A DNA stretch of 64,000 nucleotides from assembly GCF_042186555.1 (NCBI RefSeq), contig NC_133333.1:219792757-219856756 (forward strand). Reading direction: 5' to 3'. Below, one piece after another: positions 9,980 through 20,200 of this stretch (the stretch's first letter is position 1; every line of letters begins with the position of its first letter). Source of the DNA: Aquarana catesbeiana (Eukaryota > Chordata > Amphibia > Anura > Ranidae). The position numbers and the translations under genes are program-made. The notes below the pieces were generated by a model. The model searched no databases. It was not told the origin of the DNA and saw only the letters and a program-made list of their open reading frames with translations.

Positions 9980-11861
9980 TCACTTAAGTACCAGGCCTAT
10001 TTTTCAAACTTGTTATTTACAAGTTAAATTTTTTTTTTTTTTGCTAGAAAATGACTTAGAACCCCCAAACACTATATATATTTTTTCAGACACAATAGAG
10101 AATAAAATGGCGGTCGTTGCAATACTTTATGTCACACCATATTTGCGCAGCAGTCTTACAAACGCAATTTGTTTGGAAAAAAAAATTTTTTTTTTAATTC
10201 TTTATTTATTTATTTTAAACATGGTTCCTTGGCATACCACAAAATACGTCAATTCCTTAGACATACACATTTTAGTCAAAATGTTCCATATGTTAAAAAC
10301 ATTTCATGACTTGAAACAATTTCACTAACATAATAACAACTACTTCATCTCTATCATACCTATAAAGGATATAAGAAGCCAAAGGGCCTCATAGAGCCCC
10401 CTGCACATTTGCCAAGTTAACCATAGAATATATATCTGGTCTTTCAAATACTTGAACATATATCATCATTTCAACAGACTAAATTGCACACTAAAAGTAT
10501 ATTACAAATACTTTTTTTGAATTACAGTGAAGTTAGCCAATTTTTTTTCTATATTTTGAAAGATAATGTTATGCCGAGTAAATTGATACCCAACATGTCA
10601 TACTTCAAAATTGCGCCCGCTCGTGGAATGGCGAGAAACTTTGACACTTAAAAATCTCCATAGGTGATGTTTAAACATTTCTAAAGGTTACCAGTTTTGA
10701 GTTACAGAGGAGGTATTTTGCTAGTATTATTATTGCTCTCACTCTGATGATCGCGTCGATACCTCACATGTGTGTTTTGAACACCGTTTAGATATGTGGG
10801 CGTGACTGACGTATGCGTTCGCTTCTGGACATGAGCATGGCAGGACGGGGCGCTTTAAATATTTTTTTTCTTATTTATTTTACTTTTCATTTTTACACTG
10901 TCCCTTTAAAAAAAAAAATCTGGCTCACATTTATTCCTATTACAAGGAATGTAAACATCCCTTGTAATAGAAAAATAGCATGACAGGACCTCTTTAATGT
11001 GAGGTCTGGGGTCAAAAAGATCTCACATTTACACTAAAAAGCACTAAAAAAAAAAAGTCTTTTTTTTTTTTGCAATTAAAAAAAATTAAAAAAGTCCCTT
11101 TAAGGGCGATGGGGGGAAGTGACGTTTTACATCACTCCGGTCCTCCAAGGGCATAGAGTTGAGTGGGGGCCTTCATGCCCTCACTCGACTTCCTGCCCAT
11201 CTGTAACAGACTCCGGACACCCTGTTGGGTATTTCCACCAAGAAGCTGCTTCCCAAGTCCTGGAACATGAGACCAATGGATCTGGCTATAGAAACCCCAA
11301 GGACCAGACGACACCAGTCTTGGAGTACACCAGAAAATGAACTGTTTTATTTTTAGAAACACGCTGAATTTATACAGCAAACCATCAGATAAGAGCTGCT
11401 CCCATTATCTCAGACAAAGGTCAAAGCTAGTCCTATTATCATAACAATGACCTCCTTAGACAGTCCGGCTCTCCGGACTAACTTGCATAACAAGCCACAA
11501 GCATTTGTTGACCAGCTCTGGATAACTTAAGAACACATTATAACACAGAGTTCTCCAGGCCATGGTTCTTCTGCAGCCCAAAGTCTGTGACACCATCCGT
11601 CCATGGAAATGGATTGTCTCTGCCACTTCCAATGGCTCCGGTAAGTGGCGAAGCCGCTCGGGACATGCTGGGAGGGGGGGCCACCTCTCCCGCCGCGGAT
11701 AAAAGTGATTTCATGGTGAATCCACCGCTGAGACCACTTTGATCGTAAAGCAGACCACCACTGTTTTAGAAAATACCGGTGTTATGGCAGCTATCTGCCA
11801 TAACCCTGGTATTTACCATCAAACTCGTGACGTATAATGACGGCGGGTGGGCGGTAAGTGG
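9980..11861. mobile_element. piggyBac-like element (variant ends)
   Basis: TTAA at 9976-9979 and 11862-11865 flanks ends TCACTTAAGTACC and GGTAAGTGG. Internal tracts (CATGTCATACTTC at 10590, GATACCTCACATGTGTG at 10760, the CCCTTGTAATAG inverted pair at 10960) resemble the internal region of the big element at 1393, but diverged. There is no transposase. A solo LTR sits inside. 10180-10500 is an AT-rich tract I cannot assign. Confidence 0.75.
11202..11592. mobile_element. solo LTR, 391 bp
   Basis: It begins TGTAACAGACT and ends AGTCTGTGACA, an 11-bp terminal inverted repeat with one mismatch and canonical TG...CA. The flanks CCATC (11197-11201) and CCATC (11593-11597) are a perfect 5-bp target duplication. 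No internal retrotransposon sequence is attached, so it is a recombined solo LTR. It lies within the piggyBac-like element and is younger than it. The parent family (Gypsy or ERV) cannot be told from the LTR alone. Confidence 0.85.
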
Positions 11862-12138
11862 TTAATGTTAATGGCACCCCAGGCGCAGGTGGCAGGTGCG
11901 GTTTTGCCTTGTGTTTCGTAGCGCAACAGATGTGCTGCAAATGCACCAAAAAGTGTGGTAAAGAAACATGCTGCGCTCCACTACAATAAAAGTGCAGGAG
12001 CTTCTTTGGGGCGTTTGTCATGCATTGGGCAGCCCATTCAAGGTCTGCCCTATTTACAATGCTTGTTAATGCGTGAAAAGCATGCAAAAACCGCAAGAAC
12101 TCAAGTTCCTGCTATGCGCAGATGTAAATGGAGCCTAA

Positions 12139-12788
12139 ATCTGCAGTTTTCATCAAAATGATCCCTGGTGATCCTGCCATGAAGGTCCTTGTTCAGGCAC
12201 TTCTTGTTATACGGTGACAACGCTCTGTCTTTTTTTCAGCTACTCTCCTGTGTAGCCCCCCTGTCACATGGTCTTCCGATGGAGACATTCCATGCAGCCA
12301 ATATGCATGTACTGTAGAAGCGGCTTTAAGGAGGCTACGGGAGATCAGATGGAACAACAGATAATAAGTGACAATTGTTTATGATGCGCACAGATAAAAC
12401 TAAAGCCGGACACACATTTGTAAAATTGAATTTGAAATTTTTTGTTTTATGAACATTACATTTTTTAATTCTTAAATTTTCTTCATTACTGGGGTCAAAT
12501 TGGCATTCTTTTTCGACCACAGTGATGAAAAAGTTTGAAAAAGAAGGGAGGAAATTATTTCGTGAACAAACGACTTTCTAAAAGTGAATGTGGTTTTTGT
12601 TCAGGAAAGCCAAAATTCCAAAATCGAATGTAACAGCAAATGTTTTTGAAGTGTTTTCAAATGACATTTGTGATGTCAACGATTTTACTAGCGAGAGTTT
12701 TCATAGGAATGCTTGTGCAAATGTTTGTTTGAAAATCTACTACATTAAGGCCAGCTTTGGTGTCATCTAGTTACGATTTACATCTTCT
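12139..12788. other. unassigned 650-bp spacer
   Basis: The sequence has TAAAGCCGGACACAC near 12402 and TTAAGGCCAGC near 12745, both resembling degraded ends of small frog MITEs. I cannot delimit an element. There is no gene. Confidence 0.35.
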
Positions 12789-13433
12789 TTAACCACTTGC
12801 CAATTGTGACATAGCCGAATGACGGCTGCAACCCAGCTGAATAGTTCTGTGATGCCATCATATGACGGTGTCCTGTGATCGTGCCCGGACACTGCAGATC
12901 ATAGATTGAGGTAAAGAACCAATTAGCTATGGCGTGCAAACACACCCAAAAACTTCACCTGGTGCTGAAAAAATGTGCACACACATAAAGAGTGAAACAC
13001 AAAAAAGTGCAACAGGTACACAAGCCCTCTAAAATCAGAGGGTCTTTCCCTGAATCCCTTGGGGCGTTAGGCTCCAGACGGGGACAAGGGTACTTACACT
13101 TGGTCCATCTGTCCGAAACCAGATGGACCTGCCGAAACAGACCCAACCAAGTACTAGGTGGGGCTCCCCCGAAGTGAGACCCCATGAGAGAGGGCGAACC
13201 AAGCCAAAAGGCCATGTCCACTCCCTCCCAAGACTTTCAGGGTGAGCCCGAGGACCTGCAACCCTACTCATTACATTAGCGGCTCTTTACCATGTGATCA
13301 GCTGTGCCCAATCACAGCTAGTTACAGATGTAAATAGAAGCCAGTTATCGGCACTCCTTTCCTCATGCTCACAGCATAAGGAGAGGAGAGCCGATAACCG
13401 GCTTGTGTAAAAGAGACATCTACACTGATTATC

Positions 13434-13725
13434 AGTGCAGTCCCAACAGTGCCCACCAGTGCTGCCAATCAGTGCCCAGGAGTGCTGCCAATCAGTGTCC
13501 ACCAGTGCTGCCAATCAGTGCCCAGGAGTGCTGCTAATCAGTGCCCAGGAGTGTTGCCAATCAGTGCCCACCAGTGCTGCCAATCAGTGCCCAGGAGTGC
13601 TGCCAATCAGTGTCCACCAGTGCTGCCAATCAGTGCCCAGGAGTGTTGCCAATCAGTGTCCACTGTCCATCGGTGCTGCCAATCAGTGCCCTTCAGTGCT
13701 GTCAGTCAGTTGCCCATCAGTGCCT
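13434..13725. repeat. minisatellite, 23-bp unit
   Basis: About 12 copies of GTGCTGCCAATCAGTGCCC plus four variable bases. AGGA-ending and ACCA-ending units alternate over much of the array, giving a 46-bp higher-order period. All + frames happen to lack stops. Confidence 0.9.
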
Positions 13726-13837
13726 CCTCATCAAACAAAAGAACAATCTTCATCAAATGATTATAATGACTCTTTAAATCACCTTTGGCTTAACTAAAAC
13801 AGCACTATTTTGAAATGGTACTCTAATAACACACACA

Positions 13838-14116
13838 GGGGTTGATTTACTAAAGGCAAATAGACTGTGCACTTTGCAAAGTGCATTTGCACACTGCAAG
13901 AGCAGTTGCTCCAGAGCTTAGTAAATGAGCAGATACTCTGCTGACTTCCATCATCCAATCATACGCAAGCAAAAATGCATTTATTTTTTTCATTTTCCTT
14001 GCACGTGATTTGGTATTCTTTGCAAAGTGAAGCTTTACCTCATTTACTAAGCTCTGGAGAAACCGGCGTCATAGAGTGCAACCGCACAGCCTATTTGCCT
14101 TTAGTAAATCAACCCC
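13838..14116. mobile_element. MITE with GGGGTTGATTTACTAAAGG ends
   Basis: The left end GGGGTTGATTTACTAAAGGC is mirrored by GCCTTTAGTAAATCAACCCC at 14097-14116, a 20-bp perfect terminal inverted repeat. Internal inverted tracts (AGAGCTTAGTAAATGAG and its partner near 14040) make it a fold-back. It is inserted within the TTAA element at 12793. Confidence 0.85.
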
Positions 14117-14644
14117 ACAGTCTTTGATTTCAGTAAGATGTGTACAGTTAGAATTCGACTGGAGTTCGATGTAAAATTTGATTAGAATTTCATGACGAAT
14201 TTAGTTTCGTTATTTGGAGCATTCGGTAAAATTTGTTTATATTGTAATTTGGATATTTGGATATATCTGAATCTCCGAATAACGAAAAATTTGTCAGAAT
14301 GTTAATTAGGAATGAAACTAACTGCACATGTCTATCAGTGCTTATCAGTGCAGCCTCATCAGTGCACATCAGTGAAGGAGAAAAGTTACCCGTTTGCATA
14401 ATTTTATAACAAACTATGAAAACGTTTTTTTTACATTACGGTCTTTATTTAGCAAAAGATAAAAAACCCAGTGATGATTAAATACCCACCAAATGAAAGC
14501 TCTATTTGTGTGAAAGAAAACTGATAAAAAATGTTATTTGGCTACAGTGTATGCATGGTATGCAATTGTCATTCAAAGTGCGACAGAGCTGAAAATTGGC
14601 CTGGGCAAGAAGGGGGTAAAAGTGCCTAGTAGGCAAGTGGTTAA

Positions 14645-15418
14645 CGATCGCACAACTCCTAATAGTGTAATAATGATGATAACGACCGTTTAATTTGACT
14701 ATCTGATTCTTCCGAGGCTGATGTATCTTCTTTATTATCTTTCCATGTCCCCTTTTATAATCTTGATGATCATTTTCTGGAACCTGCCAGTAATTTTTAA
14801 TACTGTCATCTCATAAACAAAACATGAACAAAGGATATAAACGACGCGTCGGCGAGCCAAGTACGCGAGCCAAGTCCGTCAGCTGTGCTGTCCAAGCGGA
14901 ATCCTTCCTTAGTACACTATGGTAATAATTTGTGTGGATCCCCTATGACACATGACATAGCAACCTATATGAAGACAAATATCTCTGTATGTACAGTGTG
15001 GACGGCTGGGCCCCTGCGCTGACCTGGGTGACCCGTGGAGATGGACGCACGTAGAGCTGGAAAATCTGCCATCTTGTTATCAATCTCATTCTTGCGTGTA
15101 AGAGAGATACCTGAGAGTGATATATGGATTTAATATCATAATGACCTCTGCCATGCCACCTCACCTGACTGCTGCCTGTCGAATGAATCACCTTTAACCC
15201 CTATAAAGAGCAGTAGATTGGGGATTTCAGTGATTCTTAAAATTCTATTAAACCTACTGAAGATTCTGTTGGAGGCCGAGGAGGAATCGCTCTGTACTCA
15301 CCTCAATAATCACACAGCCTTTATGGGATTGTCTTAAAGGTCACATGTCACAGGACAGGAGAATTTATTTATTTTTTTCTTAAAGCTGAATTCCAGACAC
15401 AAACATTTTCATTAAATT
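14645..15418. other. unassigned, apparently single-copy
   Basis: No repeat family or coding exon is recognised in these ~770 bases. TTAAAGCTGAATTCCAG near 15380 resembles the end of a common frog MITE. Confidence 0.4.
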
Positions 15419-16341
15419 CACTATATTACCAAAAGTATTGGGACGCCTGCCTTTACACGCACATGAACTTTAATGTCACCCCAGTCTTAGTCTGTAGGGT
15501 TCAATATTGAGTTGGCCCACCCTTTGCAGCTATAACAGCTTCAACTCTTCTGGGAAGGCTGTCCACGAGGTTTAGGAGTGTGTCTATGGGAATGTTTGAC
15601 CATTCTTCCAGAAGCGCATTTGTGAGGTCAGGCACTGATGTTGAAGGCCTGGCTCACAGTCTCCACTCTAATTCATTCCAAAGGTGTTCTATCGGGTAAA
15701 GGTCAAAACTCTGTGCAGGCCAGTCAAGTTCCTCCACCCCAAACTCATCCATGTCTTTTTGGACCTTGCTTTGTGCACTGGTCCAGATAATTTGGTGGAG
15801 GGGGATTATGGTGTGGGGTTGTTTTTCAGGGGTTGGGCTTGGCCCCTTAGTTCCAGTGAAGGGAACTCTTAAGGCGTCAGCATACCAAGACATTTTGGAC
15901 AATTTCATGCTCCCAACTTTGTGGGAACAGTTTGGGGATGGCCCCTTCCTGTGCCAACATGACTGGGCACCAGTGCACAAAGCAAGGTCCATAAAGAAAT
16001 GGATGAGCGACTTTGGGGTGGAGGAACTTGACTGGCCTGCACAGAGTCCTGACCTCAACCCGATAGAACACCTTTGGGATGAATTAGATTGGAGACTGCA
16101 AGCCAGGCCTTCCCATCCACATCAGTGCCTGACCTCACAAATGCGTTTCTGGAAGAATGGTCAAACATTCCCATAGACACACTCCTAAACCTTGTGGACA
16201 GCCTTCCCAGAAGAGTTGAAGCTGTTATAGCTGCAAAGGGTGGGCCAACTCAATATTGAACCCTGCGGACTAAGACTGGGATGCCTTTAAGGTTCATGTG
16301 TGTGTAAAGTCAGGTGTCCCAATACTTTTGGCAATATAGTG
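15419..16341 (+). mobile_element. Tc1-like element, fold-back form
   Basis: The ends CACTATATTACCAAAAGTAT and ATACTTTTGGCAATATAGTG are inverted. TA follows at 16342-16343; the left TA is mutated. The arms are exceptionally long: 15480-15780 is largely the reverse complement of 15965-16280. Both arms therefore carry the same coding segment of the transposase C-terminus, facing each other. No full transposase is present. Confidence 0.9.
15784..16155 (+). pseudogene. Tc1-like transposase, C-terminal part
   Basis: The + frame reads GGIMVWGCFSG-like sequence, then the second catalytic region as HDWAPVHKA where the family has HDNAPVHKA, so the residue next to the catalytic Asp is altered. It continues to SPDLNPIEHLWDELDWRL, which contains the final catalytic Glu of the DD34E triad. 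The N-terminal paired-like DNA-binding domain and first catalytic Asp are missing. An inverted second copy of the last ~60 codons lies on the minus strand at about 15654-15765. The piece is a non-functional relic. Confidence 0.85.
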
Positions 16342-16655
16342 TATATTTCTCAATAGCCCCAAAGAATATAAATCCACCTTGTGTGCACCAGACACCTTTG
16401 TAAACCCAGATATTATCATATAAATGTAGCAGCCACATCATTTTTCTGTACACTCCCTGAGCAGAGAGCTGAGCTGTGGGGGAGGGGGGGCAACAGGCTC
16501 CACCCACTACAGGCTGACTGCGGAAAACTACAGAAAGGGGCGGAGACAAGACCAGTCACCCTGCACAAGAAGAGAGCAGCAATGACCAGTCTTTATTACA
16601 GGACAGGTAACGTATCATGTATGACACTGGATCACTGCACAGATCTGGAAGAAAT
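16342..16655. other. unassigned spacer
   Basis: A GC-rich 200-bp tract (16440-16570) contains CTCCACCCACTACAGGCTG. No gene or recognisable repeat ends are seen. Confidence 0.4.
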
Positions 16656-17357
16656 ACAGTGTGTATAGAAAAGAACGACGTCCTGACCCAGGGAGGGTCT
16701 GTGTTGTACCAGATACCTTCTACTTCTTAATAATAGACTTCACTGTGCTTCTGGGCATTGATACTTTTGTTTTGTATCCATCACCTGACTTGTGCCTGTC
16801 CACAACTTTATCCTTGAGATCTTTTGACAGTGCCTTGCCACCAGTGCTGTGTTTTGGCCTAGGCCGACAAGGCCCAGGCCTAGGGCGGCACTTTGCCGGA
16901 GGGGGGGCGGTAAAAAATCTGCCCCCCTGCACGAGAAACAGCCCCCCCCGACCCGTCTTCCCGAGTCCTGGCTCCCGCGGCCCCCTCTGGCACAGATGCA
17001 GCCCCTCGATGGCCGGCATGCTGTAGCGTGGCACTTGTAAATATTATGGGCAGTAGTATGGTGTATGGGGGTGCTTAGCTGGGGGGGGGGGCGACCCGCA
17101 CTCCCATAAGTGACCGGTAACTGGCTGCACGTAATTTGACTGGCGGAGGCGAAGCCTAATGCTCCGCCTACCCTCCCCTGTGCGGCTTTCATTCACTGCG
17201 TCTTCTCCCCGGCCTGTCTGTGATGATAGGAGGAGGAGGAGAGAGAGGAGCATGAGGGGAACTCCCAGGCCAGGACAGCAGGTAAAGTTAAATATGTTAT
17301 TATTACTTTTGTAATGTGTGTGTGCCAAGGAGCCAATCACATATAAAGTACTCAATA

Positions 17358-17532
17358 TGGAAATGAATATACAGATCGTGATATTGCAATAACATGAACC
17401 ATGCTACAAACTCATTAAACAGTCCACATTCATGTACTGCAAACTTTGCATGCACTTTCACTGAATGTGGACTGTTTAATGAGTTTGTAGCAGGGATCAC
17501 CATATTGCATTATCATGATCTGTATATTAATG
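17358..17532. repeat. palindrome, ~75-bp arms
   Basis: CAAACTCATTAAACAGTCCA at 17407 is mirrored by TGGACTGTTTAATGAGTTTG at 17467. The outer parts (ATATACAGATCGTGATATTG and its counterpart) also pair. A related tract is repeated at 17535-17600 and 18117-18215, showing rearrangement within the hAT element. Confidence 0.8.
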
Positions 17533-17607
17533 AACTTTCACTTTCACTGACTGTTTAATGCGTTTGCATTGATTTCAGCATGCATGGAGCACTTTGCAGT
17601 ACATTAA

Positions 17608-18113
17608 AGGGGTTGTAAAGGTGTTTTTTTTTTTTTTTAAAAATAACAAACATGTCATACTTACCTTCACTGTGCAGCTCGTTCTGCACAGAGTGGCCCC
17701 GAACCTGGTCTTCTGGGGTCCCTCGGCGGCTGTCTCAGCTCCTCCCCGCAAGCATTTACCACCTTCATGCGAGCTCTCTCGCACGGTGGTGAGTGCTTGC
17801 GGGCGCGCTCCCGTGATACAGCCGGCGGCTATAGCCGCTCGCTGTATCACTCGGCCCCGCCCCCCGGCGCGCCGCGTCATCGGATGTGATTGACAGCAGC
17901 GCGAGCCAATGGCTGCGCTGCTTTCAATCCATCCACTGCAGCCAATCAGCGGCCAGGGTGAGCGGAGGAACAGATGTCGGGAACGCGAAGCTGACTTTCG
18001 AGGCGTCAGGTAAGTAAAACGGGGGTGCTGGGGGCGGCGGTTCTGTCAGAAGTTTTTTCACCTTAATGCATAGAATGCATTAAGGTGAAAAAACTTTTAC
18101 CTTTACAACCCCT
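17608..18113. mobile_element. TTAA-flanked MITE (AGGGGTTGTAAAGG family)
   Basis: TTAA at 17604-17607 and 18114-18117 flanks inverted ends AGGGGTTGTAAAGG and CCTTTACAACCCCT. Next to the right end is a small hairpin, TTTTTTCACCTTAATGCAT and its inverse. The interior is GC-rich (17740-18000). Relatives are at 20854, 27874, 30508 and 48612. TTAA specificity suggests mobilisation by a piggyBac-type transposase; this is inferred. Confidence 0.85.
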
Positions 18114-19035
18114 TTAACTTTCACTGAATGTGGACTCTTTAATGAGTTTGCATTGATTTCAGCATGTGCAAAGTGCTCCATGCATGCTGAAATCCATGCA
18201 AACTCATTAAAAAGGAGTTCCCCCCTCCCCGTGAAAAAAATAAAAGTCAGCAGCTACAAAAATTGTAGCTGCTGACTTTTAATATTAGCACACTTACCTG
18301 TCCATGGTTCCCGCAATGTCGTCACCTCAGCCGATTTTCGGATTGGCTCTCGGATGCGGAGGAAGGGGGAGGGGGCCGAACTTCTGAGGATGACGCAGTC
18401 TCCCGGAAGTGGGGAAGGGTACCACAGGTACCCCCCCCCCCCAAAAAAAAGGTGCCAGATGTGGCACCGAAGAGGGGGGTCTTAAGCAGGAAGGGGTGTG
18501 TCATTGACAGGAAGGGGTGGGTCATATTCAAATTAGAGGTGCATGAGTTTAGTCAGGCCTAGGGCAGCATAAAACCTAAATACACCACTGCTTGTCACCC
18601 ATAGTTGATTGCTTGCTTCAGTTGCACTACCAGGGACTGAAGTGCTCCAGGAAAGCTCTTTTCATGCTGAGCTAATCAAAATGATCACAGCTGATCACAG
18701 TTAAAAGTCAAATGACTTTGTTTGCCATTCAGAAGGTGACACCTGATTGTCATTTTAGCAGGGGGGTGATACTTTTTCTAACTCAGTGATTCTGTTTTTG
18801 AATTAGTTTTATAATAGTAAATACAGCTGGATAAAACAAAAGCTGTGTATGTCTTAATTTTAGGCTGCAAAGCAACAAAATGTGATTATTTTAAAAGGGG
18901 GGGGGTGATTCTTTTCTATTCCCACTGTAGAAGAAAGAAAGCCTGAAAAAAATAAACCTGTTGCAGCTGTCACATCTAAGAACTGGTAAGTTGCAATATA
19001 ATAAATGTTTGCTTTTGGGTTTGATGCTGCTTTAA

Positions 19036-19995
19036 CCACTTCAGCCCTGGAAGATTTTACCCCTTAATGACCAGGACATTTTTTGCGATACAGTACTGTG
19101 TCGTTTTAACTGACAATTGCGCGGTCATGCGACTCTGTACCCAAACAGAATTGACATCCATTTTTTCCCACAGATAGAGCTTTCTTTTGGTGGTATTTGA
19201 TCACCTCTGCAGTTTTTATTTTTTGCGCTATAAACAAAAAAATATTGACAATTTTGAAAAAAAAAAAAACAATATTTTTTACTTTTTGCTATAATAAATA
19301 TAAAAAAAAAGTCTCCATCAGTTTAGGCCAATATGTATTCTTCTACATATTTTTGGTAAAAAAATCGCAGTAAGTGTATATTGATTGGTTTGCGCAAAAG
19401 TTATAGCGTCTACAAAATAGGAGATAGATTTATGGCATTTTTATTATAATTTTTTTTTTTTTTTTACTAGTAATGGCGGTGGATCAGCGATTTTTAGCGG
19501 GACTGCGACATTGCGGCGGACAGATCGGACAGGTTTTTGGGACCAGTGACATTTATACAGCGATCTGTGCTATAAAAATGCACTGATTACTGTATAAATG
19601 ACACTGGCAGGGAAGGGGTTAATACTAGTGGTGATCAAGAGGTTAAATGTGTAACACCTGGGAGGTGTTTCTAACTGTAGGGGGGAGGGGACTGACTGGG
19701 AGTACAGAGAGATCGCTGTTCCTAATCACTAGGAACAGACGATCACTCTGTACTTCCCTGTCAGAACGGGGATCTGTTTGTTTACATTGACAGTTCCCCG
19801 TTCTGGCTCTCTGTGGAGTGATCGCGGGTGGCCAGTGGACATCGCGGCCGTCAGCCACGCGCATAAGCTCCCCCCGCCGTGCAGCAGGCGCGCGTGCCTG
19901 CTATAGCTGTTAAAGGGACCGTCATACCAGTACGGCGATTTGCAGGAATGAGCCGACCTGCTGCAGTATAATGACGGTGTCTAGTCAGCTAGCGG
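19036..19995. mobile_element. piggyBac-like element, 0.96-kb derivative
   Basis: TTAA at 19032-19035 and 19996-19999 bounds ends CCACTTCAGCCCTGG and CTAGTCAGCTAGCGG. Internal order matches the copies at 42375 and 45763: ATAGAGCTTTCTTTTGGTGG, then TTTGCGCAAAAGTTATAGCG, then CACTGGCAGGGAAGGGG. It is reversed relative to the element at 1393. There is no coding sequence. Confidence 0.85.
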
Positions 19996-20039
19996 TTAAT
20001 TGGCGTCTGTCTATTTTGGCGCCATGTGTATGTATGCAT

Positions 20040-20092
20040 GAGATAGATATCTTAGATTGTAAGCTCATTGAGGTCGGGGTCTGATGTAAACG
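20040..20092 (+). repeat. L2/MIR-like tail fragment
   Basis: TAGATTGTAAGCTCATTGAG followed by GGGGTC is the conserved 3'-tail core shared by L2/MIR-like vertebrate retroposons. The head is missing and only about 50 bases can be recognised. Confidence 0.5.
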
Positions 20093-20200
20093 TAGCCTCG
20101 TGTGTGGGTTGCGGGACGTGAACAAGGCAAGCCGGGAGCGGGACTGTCAGTGCTGTTTGGACTGAAGGGACCACTTGGCATAGAGAGACTGTCACTGTAA

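Larger units (their letters stand above)
9864..12135. mobile_element. Harbinger-like MITE interrupted by a piggyBac-like element
   Basis: Left half 9864-9975 starts GGCCCCATTCACATC. Right half 11866-12135 ends CAGATGTAAATGGAGCC. TAA duplications lie at 9861-9863 and 12136-12138. Removing the insertion leaves roughly 390 bases with terminal inverted repeats. It is the outer layer of a three-level nest. Confidence 0.75.
12793..14640. mobile_element. TTAA-flanked piggyBac-like element with nested repeats
   Basis: TTAA at 12789-12792 and 14641-14644 bounds ends CCACTTGCCAATTG and CTAGTAGGCAAGTGG, a longer inverted repeat than in the family at 1393. The right part keeps the AAATGAAAGCTCTATTTGTG block common to that family. 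Inside are a 23-bp minisatellite (13434-13725), a MITE (13838-14116) and a degraded TAGACATGTGCA-type MITE (about 14134-14334). 12950-13270 is a GC-richer tract with CAGATGGACC motifs, unassigned. Confidence 0.75.
16842..18590. mobile_element. hAT-like element, 1.75 kb, non-autonomous
   Basis: It starts CAGTGCTGTGTTTTGGCC and ends AACCTAAATACACCACTG. The flanks CTTGCCAC (16834-16841) and CTTGTCAC (18591-18598) are an 8-bp duplication with one mismatch, as in hAT elements. Subterminal GGCCTAGGGC blocks are inverted at the two ends. Contents: a 175-bp palindrome at 17358-17532, a TTAA MITE at 17608-18113, and AGTCAGCAGCTACAAA-type MITE sequence at 18240-18310. No transposase coding sequence. 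Confidence 0.8.
16672..18602 (-). pseudogene. Tc1-like transposase, N-terminal part, interrupted
   Basis: On the minus strand an ATG at 18600-18602 begins MGGKA, then the hAT element interrupts. After it the frame resumes at ~16841 as LSKDLKDKVVDRHKSGDGYK, then PRSTVKSIIKK. This is the first helix-turn-helix of the Tc1 paired-like DNA-binding domain with the usual STVxSIIKK end. A TAG follows where the family normally has Trp, and the LPGSGR motif appears further on in frame. Everything downstream (the catalytic domain) is absent. Confidence 0.8.
16657..18927 (-). mobile_element. Tc1-like element split by a hAT insertion
   Basis: TA at 16655-16656 and 18928-18929 flanks ends CAGTGTGTATAGAAAAGAA and TTCTTTTCTATTCCCACTG. 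Without the 1749-bp hAT, about 520 bases remain: both ends plus the start of a transposase gene on the minus strand. It is therefore an internally deleted Tc1 copy later hit by the hAT. Confidence 0.85.

Noticed and set aside
13435..13797. Cys/Gln-rich + strand open frames
   Set aside because: Translation of the 23-bp minisatellite; equally open in all three frames.
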